Shown here piece after piece: positions 18,843-28,290 of a DNA stretch of 64,000 nt. Under the pieces are notes generated by a model. It ran no database searches, was not told the origin of the DNA, and was given only the letters and a program-made list of their open reading frames with translations. How positions within the stretch are numbered: the stretch's first letter is position 1; the number at the start of each line of letters is the position of its first letter. The translations under genes were made by a program, and so were the position numbers. Origin of the DNA: Pseudoalteromonas lipolytica. GTDB lineage: Bacteria > Pseudomonadota > Gammaproteobacteria > Enterobacterales > Alteromonadaceae. The stretch is taken from the NCBI RefSeq assembly GCF_001306915.1, contig NZ_LJTC01000007.1:186001-250000 (forward strand). Reading direction: 5' to 3'.

Positions 18843-20550
18843 CTTCTGTTAACCACGCTTTCACTACTTGAGAAGACAGTTCTGGTTCATTTGCAACCAA
18901 TGCACGAACTGCTTTGAGTAAATCTTCATCGCCATGTAAGTCTGGCAGCTGTAGTGTACCATCACTTGAGAATCCTACAGCAGCAGAGTCAAAGTCTTTA
19001 TTTAGCATATCTAGCGTGCTATCACCAATATCTACACCTGCACTTAATGCATCTTCATCATATTCTTCTAGTGTATCGTCTGGGTAAATTAGACGTTTCA
19101 GCATAGGTCTTACAACAAAGACAATAAGTACGATGATAACCAGTGCACCTAATGCTAAGCGTAGCATCTTCATGAACCAATCTTGCTCCCAAAGTGGAAC
19201 TTCAATCGCTTCACCTGTATCTTGTCTTACAAATGGCACTGTAACGACTTCAAGTGCATCACCGCGTTGCATATCAAACCCAACACCACCTTGTAGTAAG
19301 CGACGAATATTTGACAATGCTTCGACAGAGCGAGGAACCATAGTTGTCTCACCGTTTTCACCTACTTGTGGTACATAATCAACGGCAACTGACACACTGA
19401 TGCGGCGGATAACACCGGTTTGCTGGCGCTTATGCGAAATTGTGGTATCAAGTTCGTAGTTACGTGTTGCTTCTTTATGCGAACGACTTGGGTTCGTTGC
19501 TGAACCTGCACTACCTTGGCCAGCGACCTCAGGAATATTAGAGTTAACTGGCGGCTGATTCGTTAGCGCACCTGGAATGCCCACAGCAAGACCACCAATG
19601 TTGTTTTCTTCGAACGTGGTTTCACTGCGCACAGCGGGTAAGTCTGGGTTATAACGTTTTTGTGTTTCTTCGACTGCACTAAAATCCATATTTAAGTCGA
19701 CTTGCGCTGTGTAGTTACCTAAACCTACAACTGGAATAAGGATGCTATCGATTTTATTTAAGTATTCTTCTTCACGCTTACGCTCAATTTCATACTCTTT
19801 ACGAGAGCGAGCAGCAAGTGAGTTTTGTGAGCCTGAATTCAGTAAACGACCATTTTGATCGGTAACAGTAACACGCTCTGGCGATAAACCTTGGACTGCT
19901 GAGGCAACAATATCAACTACTGAGTCAACTTCTTCACCATCAAGCGTACGGCCGCGTTTTAAGGTTAGTACTACCGTTGCTGAAGGTTGTTTTTCACGAC
20001 GAGCAAATACGTTTTCTTTTGGAATAGCTAAAAGTACTTTGGCGCGAGTAACATTTTTTAGCTCTTCGATGGTACGTGCAAGCTGTTGCTCACGACCATG
20101 TTTTAAACGTTCACGTTCAAGGCGTTGGCTTACACCAAACCCCATGTCTTGCATAATGATGTCAGTACCTGAGCTTGGCGCTTGCTCTAGGCCTTCACGA
20201 GCCATCAATAATTTAATGTTTTGGTATTCACCTTCTTCAACAGAGATGACGTTACCATCAAGTTCGTAATCAATCTTTTGAGCGTCTAAAAAGTCCAGCG
20301 TTTGAATTAGCTCTTCCGTTGGCATTTTGCCAAGCGGACGCATATCTGGCTGACGAGCCCAAATAATAATAAAAATTGCGATAGCCAAACAGATTGCTAA
20401 AGCAATCACTAAAGTAGCCTGGCGTAAAACGTCTACACCATTTAAGGCACTTAGGTAGCCTGACTTTTGCTCTTGTTGATCGTCAGTATCGGTTGCATCG
20501 ATACCGCCGCCTGCTAAGGCTAGATCAGTTGATTGATTAGATTGCGCCAC
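18835..20550 (-). CDS. fliF: Flagellar MS-ring protein FliF
   Basis: FliF builds the membrane ring and housing on which the rest of the basal body assembles. It has two membrane segments (about residues 40-65 and 455-480), ring-building motifs between them (including the secretin-like EEVDSVVDIVASAVQGLSPE segment) and a C-terminal FliG-binding acidic tail (ELSSQVVKAWLTEDD). The start is a GTG at 20550 with GGAG 8 nt before it. At 571 residues it is a normal length. Confidence 0.96.
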   Translation of the reverse strand: MAQSNQSTDLALAGGGIDATDTDDQQEQKSGYLSALNGVDVLRQATLVIALAICLAIAIFIIIWARQPDMRPLGKMPTEELIQTLDFLDAQKIDYELDGNVISVEEGEYQNIKLLMAREGLEQAPSSGTDIIMQDMGFGVSQRLERERLKHGREQQLARTIEELKNVTRAKVLLAIPKENVFARREKQPSATVVLTLKRGRTLDGEEVDSVVDIVASAVQGLSPERVTVTDQNGRLLNSGSQNSLAARSRKEYEIERKREEEYLNKIDSILIPVVGLGNYTAQVDLNMDFSAVEETQKRYNPDLPAVRSETTFEENNIGGLAVGIPGALTNQPPVNSNIPEVAGQGSAGSATNPSRSHKEATRNYELDTTISHKRQQTGVIRRISVSVAVDYVPQVGENGETTMVPRSVEALSNIRRLLQGGVGFDMQRGDALEVVTVPFVRQDTGEAIEVPLWEQDWFMKMLRLALGALVIIVLIVFVVRPMLKRLIYPDDTLEEYDEDALSAGVDIGDSTLDMLNKDFDSAAVGFSSDGTLQLPDLHGDEDLLKAVRALVANEPELSSQVVKAWLTEDD

Positions 20551-20570
20551 AATAATTCTCCACTACCTAG

Positions 20571-20903
20571 TTACACAGGCATGTTCATAATTTCTTTATA
20601 AGCTTCAACAAGTTTATTGCGAACCTGTACCGTCGCTTCAAAGGCAACTGATGACTTTTGCGAAGCAATCATTACGTCCGCAAGTGAAACACTGCGATCG
20701 CCCATTTCAAGCGCGGTTACCTTTTGTTTTGCTTCTTGTTGTAAGCCATTCACTGTATCAAGTGCATTGGTAAGTAAATCACCAAACTGTGCCGATGAAG
20801 TTGGCTGAGTTTGTGTTGGTAAATTATTAATTGAGTTACTACGACCAACTTCTGAAGCCATAGATTGCATTTCTTGAAATAATGCGCTGTTTTGAACTTT
20901 CAT
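20571..20903 (-). CDS. fliE: Flagellar hook-basal body protein FliE
   Basis: FliE joins the MS ring to the proximal rod. It is a 110-residue helical protein. The C-terminal half (MIASQKSSVAFEATVQVRNK, ending EAYKEIMNMPV) is the conserved family signature. I chose the ATG at 20903, since the in-frame TTG five codons upstream has no good site. A near-consensus sigma-54 promoter lies about 40 bp upstream, making fliE the first gene of the fliEFGHIJ operon. Confidence 0.95.
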   Translation of the reverse strand: MKVQNSALFQEMQSMASEVGRSNSINNLPTQTQPTSSAQFGDLLTNALDTVNGLQQEAKQKVTALEMGDRSVSLADVMIASQKSSVAFEATVQVRNKLVEAYKEIMNMPV

Positions 20904-20942
20904 AATACTCTCTGACAATGCAGTTTACTTATGCACTGATAA

Positions 20943-20959
20943 AGCACAAACCGTGCCAC
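20943..20959 (-). promoter_or_regulatory. Sigma-54 promoter for the fliE-F-G-H-I-J operon
   Basis: The minus strand reads GTGGCACGGTTTGTGCT, with GG and GC 10 bp apart. It is close to the TGGCACG-N4-TTGC consensus and is placed 40 bp before the fliE ATG. FlrC, encoded immediately upstream, is the expected activator. Confidence 0.8.
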
Positions 20960-21021
20960 AAAATAAAATGAATATTTTCAACAACTTAAAACAATAAATT
21001 TACTTGTCAGAGTTTTGACAG

Positions 21022-21053
21022 CAAACAAGCTCACAAAAATGCGAGCTTGTTTG
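21022..21053 (-). terminator. Hairpin after flrC
   Basis: Perfect 11-bp arms (CAAACAAGCTC and GAGCTTGTTTG) enclose a 10-nt loop, 20 nt after the flrC stop. There is no long U tract, so it is a weak or Rho-assisted terminator, or an insulator between flrBC and the fliE promoter. Confidence 0.5.
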
Positions 21054-21073
21054 ACTAACTTTTTGAAAGGAGT

Positions 21074-22477
21074 TTATGCAGGTAAGGCGATACCCAAGTC
21101 TCGCATTTGCGCCAGTTTATAACGTAACGTGCGCGGACTGATACCTAAGGTTTCTGCAACCTCTTTACGCTTACCATTACAGCGCGCTAAGGTTTCTAAA
21201 ATAATACGATGCTCTTTGTCTTTCAGCTCGTCTTTATAATTACCCTGCTCACTCACTTGCGGTACGGTATCTAGATTAACTTCAACAGGCTGTTCTTGAT
21301 AAACTGGTGCGTTGTGTGGTGGCGTAGCGACTGGCTTGATATCCGCCGTAAGCAACTCTTCAATAAAGACATCATCTTGATGAATACTATTACCATCGCA
21401 TAATATCAACGCCCGTTGAATAACGTTATCGAGCTCTCGTACGTTACCTGGCCAAGCATGCGATAGCAGCTTTTGTTTCGCACCCTCACTTAGTTGAGCG
21501 ATAGGTTCTTTACTTTTCAGGCAATGACGCTCAATTAGATGCTCAGCCAACACAACAATGTCACCAGGACGCTCGGCTAATGGTTTCCACATTAGCGGGA
21601 ATACATTTAAGCGATAATATAAATCTTCCCTAAATAGATTTTCGCTCACCGCTTCTTTCAAATCTCGGTTACTTGTAGCAAGTACGCGAACATCAAGCTC
21701 TATGGTTTTACGACCGCCTAAGCGCTCTACTTCGCGCTCTTGAAGTACACGCAGTAATTTTGCTTGTAAGCCTAAATCCATCTCAGTTATTTCATCAAGT
21801 AAGATGGTGCCACCTTGAGCTTGTTCAAACTTACCCGGACATGCTTGAATAGCGCCGGTAAACGCCCCTTTTTCGTAACCGAATAAGGTTGCTTCAAGCA
21901 TGTTTTCAGGAATAGCCGCGCAGTTAATAGCCACAAAGGGGGCATCGCTACGATTTGATTTATCATGGATAAAACGAGCCAAGACTTCTTTACCTGAGCC
22001 ACTTGGGCCGAGTACCATGACACTGGCATCTGAGCGGGCAACTTTGCTCGCGAGCTCTAATAGCTTAATACTCGATGGATCGGCAACGATTGGGCCATCG
22101 GTTTCTTTTTCCTTTTCAGGTAGATAACGACTCACCATGTTAAGGAGCACTTCTGGAGCAAACGGTTTTGCCATGTAATCAATCGCACCTAAACGCATTG
22201 CTTCTACAGCATCATCAATGGTGGCATAGGCTGTCATCATTAATACCGGCAGCTCAGGATAATTAAGTTTAATGCTACGTAATAGGTCAAGGCCACTCAT
22301 GGCGCCCATTTGCACATCACTAACAACCAATGAATAGCTATTTTGCTTAAGCAAGATCATCGCTTGTTCAGCGCTATCTGCAGCAACGCAATCAATACCC
22401 GACATTTCAAGGGTATCAATCAGTGCTTCTCGTAAGCCTGCGTCGTCTTCAACGACTAAAATAGAGTTAGTATTCAT
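21074..22477 (-). CDS. flrC: Sigma-54-dependent flagellar response regulator FlrC (FleR)
   Basis: FlrC activates the class III flagellar promoters with sigma-54 after phosphorylation by FlrB. Domains: receiver (residues 1-120, phospho-site D54 in VVSDVQMG), AAA+ (about 135-370, Walker A GPSGSGKE and the sigma-54 contact loop GAFTGA), and a Fis-type helix-turn-helix at the end (KRKEVAETLGISPRTLRYKL). The length of 467 residues is typical. It overlaps flrB by 4 nt. All domains are intact, in contrast to FlrA in this window. Confidence 0.96.
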   Translation of the reverse strand: MNTNSILVVEDDAGLREALIDTLEMSGIDCVAADSAEQAMILLKQNSYSLVVSDVQMGAMSGLDLLRSIKLNYPELPVLMMTAYATIDDAVEAMRLGAIDYMAKPFAPEVLLNMVSRYLPEKEKETDGPIVADPSSIKLLELASKVARSDASVMVLGPSGSGKEVLARFIHDKSNRSDAPFVAINCAAIPENMLEATLFGYEKGAFTGAIQACPGKFEQAQGGTILLDEITEMDLGLQAKLLRVLQEREVERLGGRKTIELDVRVLATSNRDLKEAVSENLFREDLYYRLNVFPLMWKPLAERPGDIVVLAEHLIERHCLKSKEPIAQLSEGAKQKLLSHAWPGNVRELDNVIQRALILCDGNSIHQDDVFIEELLTADIKPVATPPHNAPVYQEQPVEVNLDTVPQVSEQGNYKDELKDKEHRIILETLARCNGKRKEVAETLGISPRTLRYKLAQMRDLGIALPA

Positions 22478-23586
22478 TTTGCCTCCGCTGAGATTGGTTC
22501 TGCACTAATTGGCAAGATCAAACTAAAACATGCTCCCCCATGAGCATTATTAGTCACTTCAACCCGTCCTTGGTGCGCATTGGCTACTGAACTTACAACT
22601 GCAAGTCCAAGCCCCGTGCCTTGGCTTTTGGTAGTGTAAAAAGGTTCGAATAATTTGTTGGCATGACGTAAATCAACACCTGGGCCATTATCACTGACAC
22701 TGATACGAACACAGTTTTCGCTAGTTTCGTCACGTTCGGCACTCAGGGTTACCACAGCCTCAGAGCCAATAATTTGAATACTATTGTGGATCAGGTTTTG
22801 AATAGCACTCGCCAGAGCAGTTTTATTACCCATAATTTCAATATCTGGCTCAGGCAAGTTCACGCTAAGTTCACTGTTATTTTGTGCAACCATAGCATCA
22901 GCACCGGCTTTTACTTCATTAAGTAACTGTTGCATTGAAACGCTTTCGACCACTTGTTGCTCACCACTTTTGGCAAATAACAGCATATCGTTCACTTGGG
23001 TTTCTAAATCTTTTAAACGCGACATTAGCTTCGTATGAAAGTTGCCACGCGAGCTTTCTGGCAATCGCTTTGAGCCTAAATTTGCAGCATAAAGCATGGC
23101 CGCAGATAACGGTGTTCTGACTTGATGAGCAAGCGAAGCGACCATTTTGCCAAGCGCACTTAAGCGCTGCATATGTGCTACTCGCTTTTGTAAGCGCCTG
23201 GTTTCAGTTAAATCTGTCATTAAAATTAACTGCCCTGGCTCTGGAGCAAGCGCAGTAATATCAAGCTTTATTAAACGGCCATCCTTAAGTGATACTTCAT
23301 GTCCATCGTCTTGCTGTGGTCGAAATGAGCGTTGAATTACGCTAAACCACTTTTCACCTTCAAGGGGTTCACCTAGCATATCAATGGCAATTTGATTGGC
23401 TTTTGCGATCATGCCTCGGCCATCTAAAACCACCACACCTGCAGGCATGGTATCAACCAAATGACCTAACCAACTGGCTTGTTGGCGCAGCTCACTCAAT
23501 TCACCCACATACTCTTCTTGTTGTAAGCATGGGTTATATTGTTTGGCTGTGATAAATTGTGGTTTTAGGACATTTGCTAAGGCCAT
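22474..23586 (-). CDS. flrB: Flagellar sensor histidine kinase FlrB (FleS)
   Basis: FlrB phosphorylates FlrC. It is a soluble kinase: no membrane segment is visible. A PAS-like domain (about residues 40-130) precedes the H box with H154 (SLAHQVRTPLSAAMLY) and the HATPase domain (about 245-360; N box near NLIHNSIQ, G box SDNGPGVD, TKSQGTGLGLAV). It is 370 residues, similar to Vibrio FlrB. A sigma-54 promoter lies in the divergent gap with tag. Confidence 0.95.
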   Translation of the reverse strand: MALANVLKPQFITAKQYNPCLQQEEYVGELSELRQQASWLGHLVDTMPAGVVVLDGRGMIAKANQIAIDMLGEPLEGEKWFSVIQRSFRPQQDDGHEVSLKDGRLIKLDITALAPEPGQLILMTDLTETRRLQKRVAHMQRLSALGKMVASLAHQVRTPLSAAMLYAANLGSKRLPESSRGNFHTKLMSRLKDLETQVNDMLLFAKSGEQQVVESVSMQQLLNEVKAGADAMVAQNNSELSVNLPEPDIEIMGNKTALASAIQNLIHNSIQIIGSEAVVTLSAERDETSENCVRISVSDNGPGVDLRHANKLFEPFYTTKSQGTGLGLAVVSSVANAHQGRVEVTNNAHGGACFSLILPISAEPISAEAK

Positions 23587-23622
23587 AATCGATACTCAAA
23601 AAATCGTGTCTACTTAGCTAAA

Positions 23623-23639
23623 TGCACAATCCGTACCAA
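23623..23639 (-). promoter_or_regulatory. Sigma-54 promoter for flrBC
   Basis: The minus strand reads TTGGTACGGATTGTGCA (GG-N10-GC), 37 bp before the flrB ATG. In Vibrio flrBC is the direct sigma-54/FlrA target, so this site should be read by FlrA, whose C-terminus is altered in this genome. Confidence 0.75.
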
Positions 23640-23713
23640 ATTTATTTTTGTTTTATTTCAATAAATTAAAGACAAAACAACACTGACAAAAAAATGACAA
23701 TCTCGAGGGAATA

Positions 23714-24301
23714 ATGCAAAAAGAACACCATTGCCGTTGCCCATGGCTCGATACCAGCAAAGAAGATTATGTGGCCTATCATGACCAAGAATGGGGGGTG
23801 CCACTATATGATGATCACCGCTTATTTGAATTTATAACCTTAGAGTCAGCACAAGCGGGACTGAGTTGGTATACCATACTTAAAAAGCGTGATGGCTATC
23901 GCAGTGCCTTCAAAAACTTTGTTGTCGAAGAGGTTGCTAAAATGACCGAAGACGACGTCGAACGATTAATGCAGTTTGAAGGTATTATTCGTAATCGCGC
24001 TAAAATCGCTGCCACTATCAATAACGCGCAGCGTTTTATTGAAATTCAAAAGGAGTTTGGCAGTTTCTCAGACTACCAATGGCAGTTTGTGGGTGGTAAG
24101 CCACTGGTAAACGACCTCGATAAATTAGCGGACTACCCGGCTATTACTGAAGCCTCAACAGCATTTGCCAAAGATTTAAAAAAGCGTGGCTTTAAATTTT
24201 TAGGCCCAACCACTGTGTATGCGCATATGCAAGCCTGTGGCATGGTTAACGACCACAGTAATGATTGTTTTAGAAAACAAGAGATTATTGATAGTTATTA
24301 G
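23714..24301 (+). CDS. tag: DNA-3-methyladenine glycosylase I
   Basis: Tag removes 3-methyladenine from alkylated DNA to start base-excision repair. The 195-residue protein matches the family along its length: N-terminal CPWLDTSKEDYVAYHDQEWG, then LESAQAGLSWYTILKKRDGY with the conserved Glu, and C-terminal His/Cys residues (HMQACGMVNDHSNDCF) that with the N-terminal Cys and His form the zinc site known in E. coli Tag. The ribosome site is GAGGGA. It is the only gene in the flagellar locus unrelated to motility and runs opposite to flrA and flrB, splitting them. Confidence 0.94.
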   Translation: MQKEHHCRCPWLDTSKEDYVAYHDQEWGVPLYDDHRLFEFITLESAQAGLSWYTILKKRDGYRSAFKNFVVEEVAKMTEDDVERLMQFEGIIRNRAKIAATINNAQRFIEIQKEFGSFSDYQWQFVGGKPLVNDLDKLADYPAITEASTAFAKDLKKRGFKFLGPTTVYAHMQACGMVNDHSNDCFRKQEIIDSY

Positions 24302-24319
24302 GTGATATGGGCTAAGCTT

Positions 24320-24411
24320 GGCTTCTATCTTCTCGGTGCTGCAAGCAGCCTCCGGAGGTAAAAAGCTAATTAAGTAACTTATTCACAAAGAGGCTAAGAG
24401 ACGCTGCGCTT
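24320..24411. repeat. Intergenic repeat, copy 1
   Basis: About 92 bp resembling the stretch at 24442-24540. Shared blocks in the same order are a CTCGGTG core followed by a near-palindrome (GCTGC-AA-GCAGC), then GGTAAAA, ATTCACAAA-AGG-TAA and TGCGCTT. The copy is non-coding and lies between convergent tag and flrA. Confidence 0.6.
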
Positions 24412-24441
24412 ATGAGGTAAAAATAAAGATGTTAAATTTTA

Positions 24442-24540
24442 GGCTCTAGGCTACTCGGTGTAGCGCGCAGCACCTCGATTACCTTGGTGGTAAAAGTATT
24501 AAGAGCCTGATTCACAAATAGGTTAAAGGAATATTGCGCT
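24442..24540. repeat. Intergenic repeat, copy 2
   Basis: Diverged second copy of the element at 24320-24411, running up to the flrA stop codon. The core hairpin is GGTGTAGC-GC-GCAGCACC, and the tail holds GAGCCTGATTCACAAATAGG and TTGCGCTT. The two copies may belong to a dispersed repeat family of this genome, which I cannot check here. Confidence 0.6.
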
Positions 24541-26142
24541 TTAAATATTAAAAGAAAGGGCTTGGTTTCTCATTTGTTCCTTGTTACCCATTAACAGGTA
24601 ATCACCTGAGCCGCTGGTTAGATGAGCAATGCTACCGTTTAAACTTAAACCTTCATAACAACGCGAAACAAAGCTTAATTGATGCCACTGAAGGAAATTT
24701 ACTTGCCTGTCATCAAGAGTTAGAAAAGCTATCTTTGCTTTATGGTAGTGAGCTAATTGACCAACAAGCTGTGATGCAAGGGCTACTAAATCATCGTAGC
24801 GCTCTAATGCTTGGCTGATTAAGCTGATTTCTAGCTCAGCTAGGTATTCTTTGAGCTCAATTCCTTCATCAGGGAGTAAACTTGAGTCAACCGTTGTTGC
24901 TGGTACTTCAGGTTCTTCATCATCGTAATCACTAAAGCCGGTACTGAAAATATCGTTGAAAGCATCTCGCTCCATCAACTCTTCTGGGTACTCAGGCTCA
25001 TAAGCCTCAACTTCAATATAACGATATTTAGCTGGAAGGTCTGGCACATCAACCACTTTATCTGGAAACATGATTACCATGCGCTCAACTAAGTTAGCAA
25101 GCTCACGAATATTCCCCGGCCACGCATGCTCTTTTAAGCTTTGAATCGCACGCTCAGTGAATTTGGCCGTTGTGCCACTTTGCTCGTTCACACGACGCAT
25201 TAGCTCTTTTAGAAGCAGAGGAATGTCGTCGGCACGCTCACTTAGCGAAGGGTTTTCAATTGGAAACACGTTTAAACGATAAAAAAGGTCTTCACGGAAG
25301 TCGCCCTGTTCAATCATTTCTTCAAGATTACGGTGAGTCGCAGCAATAATTCGTACATCAGCTTGAATAGGCTTAGTACCCCCTACTCGCTCATAGCTAC
25401 GCTCTTGCAACACACGCAGTAGTTTAACCTGCATTTGCAAAGGCATATCACCAATTTCATCTAGAAACAACGTGCCGCCTTGCGCTAATTCAAAACGCCC
25501 CTTTCGCGCAGAAATAGCGCCCGTAAACGCGCCCTTTTCATGGCCGAACAGCTCACTTTCAAGTAGTTCACCAGGGATAGCACCACAGTTTACCGGCACA
25601 AATGGCCCGGTATTGCGTTTAGAGAGTAAATGAACGTTACGTGCAACAACTTCTTTACCTGTGCCTGACTCACCTAAGATCAGTACATTTGCATCGGTTT
25701 TTGCTACTTGCTCAATTAAAAAGCGCACATCTTTAACAGCTTCGGTTTCACCTACTAAACCATCAAATGATTTGTTAGATTTAGCTTGTTTATGGTCACC
25801 CGGTAGCATGCGCTGATATTGCTGACAATCATGCAATAGCTGAGTAGTTACATCATGGTTAAATGGCTCACAAATTAAACCAACTACATTTGCAATGCTT
25901 AGTAACGGTTTGAGTGTTTCACCAATTAATAAAAACGGAATGGCAGGAAACTGTTTGATCACAGCCTCGTGATTTAGCTGCTGTAAAGCACCAAGAATGA
26001 CCATACATTCTTGCTGTTGATGTTTTTCACAAAAAGACTGTAATGTAGTCTCATCAACTAATTGTGCAGTTTCACCAATGAAGGTAAGTGCTGCATGTAA
26101 ACCTATCGCACGATTATTATTATTGTCTAAAATTAAGATCAT
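24541..26142 (-). CDS. flrA: Flagellar master regulator FlrA (FleQ) with an atypical C-terminus
   Basis: FlrA is the top sigma-54 activator of the polar-flagellum cascade. Residues 1-130 form the FleQ-type N-terminal domain without the usual phospho-site. The AAA+ core (about 140-375) is intact: Walker A GESGTGKE, sigma-54 loop GAFTGA, Walker [13 protein letters not shown]. The first helix of the Fis-type DNA-binding domain is there ([18 protein letters not shown]), but the following 82 residues (codons 24544-24789) do not match the family sequence that normally carries the recognition helix. They contain segments such as [15 protein letters not shown] and [15 protein letters not shown]. The total of 533 residues exceeds the usual length of about 490. 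Either a rearrangement fused the gene to other sequence, or this lineage has a different tail. Confidence 0.88.
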   Translation of the reverse strand: MILILDNNNNRAIGLHAALTFIGETAQLVDETTLQSFCEKHQQQECMVILGALQQLNHEAVIKQFPAIPFLLIGETLKPLLSIANVVGLICEPFNHDVTTQLLHDCQQYQRMLPGDHKQAKSNKSFDGLVGETEAVKDVRFLIEQVAKTDANVLILGESGTGKEVVARNVHLLSKRNTGPFVPVNCGAIPGELLESELFGHEKGAFTGAISARKGRFELAQGGTLFLDEIGDMPLQMQVKLLRVLQERSYERVGGTKPIQADVRIIAATHRNLEEMIEQGDFREDLFYRLNVFPIENPSLSERADDIPLLLKELMRRVNEQSGTTAKFTERAIQSLKEHAWPGNIRELANLVERMVIMFPDKVVDVPDLPAKYRYIEVEAYEPEYPEELMERDAFNDIFSTGFSDYDDEEPEVPATTVDSSLLPDEGIELKEYLAELEISLISQALERYDDLVALASQLVGQLAHYHKAKIAFLTLDDRQVNFLQWHQLSFVSRCYEGLSLNGSIAHLTSGSGDYLLMGNKEQMRNQALSFNI

Positions 26143-26184
26143 TATTGGCGAACCACAGTTACCACGAGGTTAGTTAATTTCTAA

Positions 26185-26212
26185 ATTGTAAGCGAGTTTA
26201 GGAGGGATGCAA
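26185..26212 (-). promoter_or_regulatory. Sigma-70-type promoter for flrA
   Basis: On the minus strand TTGCAT (-35, 26207-26212) and TACAAT (-10, 26185-26190) are 16 bp apart, about 43 bp before the flrA start. A housekeeping promoter is expected for the top regulator. This is motif matching only. Confidence 0.45.
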
Positions 26213-26284
26213 GCGCTAAGCGGCAATTTATTGACATCAACGCCAAAAAATAGTCACTTAGCACTAAAATTTAATACTAAAGAA

Positions 26285-27070
26285 TTAAAGTAAACCTAAT
26301 ATAGATTCGGCTGAACGATTTGCCTGACCACGTAAGGCAATCGATGCTTGCGATAAAATATCATTAGCTACTTGATCAGACACAGCTTTTGCATAGTCAG
26401 TATCTTCTATTCGGCTTTGGCTCGCAGCAAGATTCTCTCGCTGATTGCCTAAACCTTTTATCGTACTCGCCAAGGTGTTTTGAAAAGCGCCTAGCTCAGC
26501 TCTTTGGGTGTTAATTTCCTCAGCTGCTTGGTCGCTAATATCAATCGCAGCTTGAGCTCCTGCTTGGGTTGAAATATCGATTCCTGCAATAACTGAAGCA
26601 ATACTGCCATCAGATGGCGTCACTGATTGTGTGGTGTTGGCATCAGGACCAACTTGAAACGACACTTGCTCACCATCAAATAAAGGTTTACCACCGAATG
26701 TCGCATTTTCAAACGTTTCTGATATTTGCGTTTGTAATTGCGACACTTCTTCTTGAAGTACAGCCCTATCACTGTCTGTGAGCGCACCATTACCCGCTTG
26801 AATAGACAGCTCTCGAATGCGAGAAACGGCATCATTTACACCAGATAGATTTGACTCTGTTACTTGCGAGTAAGAAATGCCATCGTACGCATTATTAATT
26901 GCTTGACTGTAGCCATCTTGCTGTGATGTTAATCTATCAATAATTTGCAGTGCAGCGGCATCATCTGCCGCTGAGTTTACTTTTTTACCTGACGCTAGTT
27001 GCTCAGCAAGCTTATTACTTGTTTGCTGAGTTTGGTTTAAAAACCCGGTGTTGGGTGATTGAATTTTCAT
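26285..27070 (-). CDS. Lone divergent flagellin-like protein
   Basis: A 261-residue flagellin homologue set apart from the three tandem flagellins. The N-terminal D0/D1 domain (ASGKKVNSAADDAAALQIID, then NNAYDGISYSQVTES) and the C-terminal D0 domain (ASIALRGQANRSAESILGLL) are present, and the central region is short, so it has little or no surface domain. The start is the ATG at 27070 with CGGAGG before it; the upstream TTG is rejected. It lies directly upstream of flrA and divergent from pseB. It could be a minor filament or hook-proximal subunit, or a regulatory paralogue. No clean sigma-28 or sigma-54 site was found; a TATAAT at 27099-27104 is the best -10. Confidence 0.88.
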   Translation of the reverse strand: MKIQSPNTGFLNQTQQTSNKLAEQLASGKKVNSAADDAAALQIIDRLTSQQDGYSQAINNAYDGISYSQVTESNLSGVNDAVSRIRELSIQAGNGALTDSDRAVLQEEVSQLQTQISETFENATFGGKPLFDGEQVSFQVGPDANTTQSVTPSDGSIASVIAGIDISTQAGAQAAIDISDQAAEEINTQRAELGAFQNTLASTIKGLGNQRENLAASQSRIEDTDYAKAVSDQVANDILSQASIALRGQANRSAESILGLL

Positions 27071-27154
27071 AGCGGCCTCCGACAAACCGATTGCTCAAAT
27101 TATAGCTTAATTTGCCAAATTTTGTACTTTGTACCATGGTTTAGATAAATTAAC

Positions 27155-27171
27155 TTGGCATCTGACTTGCT
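27155..27171 (+). promoter_or_regulatory. Sigma-54 promoter for pseB-pseC
   Basis: The plus strand reads TTGGCATCTGACTTGCT, with GG and GC 10 bp apart: one of the best matches to the sigma-54 consensus in the window. It is about 110 bp before the pseB start at 27280, which leaves a long leader, and it places glycan synthesis under the flagellar sigma-54 cascade. Confidence 0.75.
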
Positions 27172-27243
27172 AGTGTATTAGTTAATAGTTAAATTACTGA
27201 GAACTGTGTCAAAATTCTCACTTTGCGTACTTCACTTTTATAA

Positions 27244-28281
<1,038 letters not shown>

Positions 28282-28290
28282 TACTGCATT

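Noticed and set aside
21787..22041. 84-codon minus-strand frame inside flrC
   Set aside because: It is an alternative frame within the AAA+ core of flrC, with no support beyond lack of stop codons.
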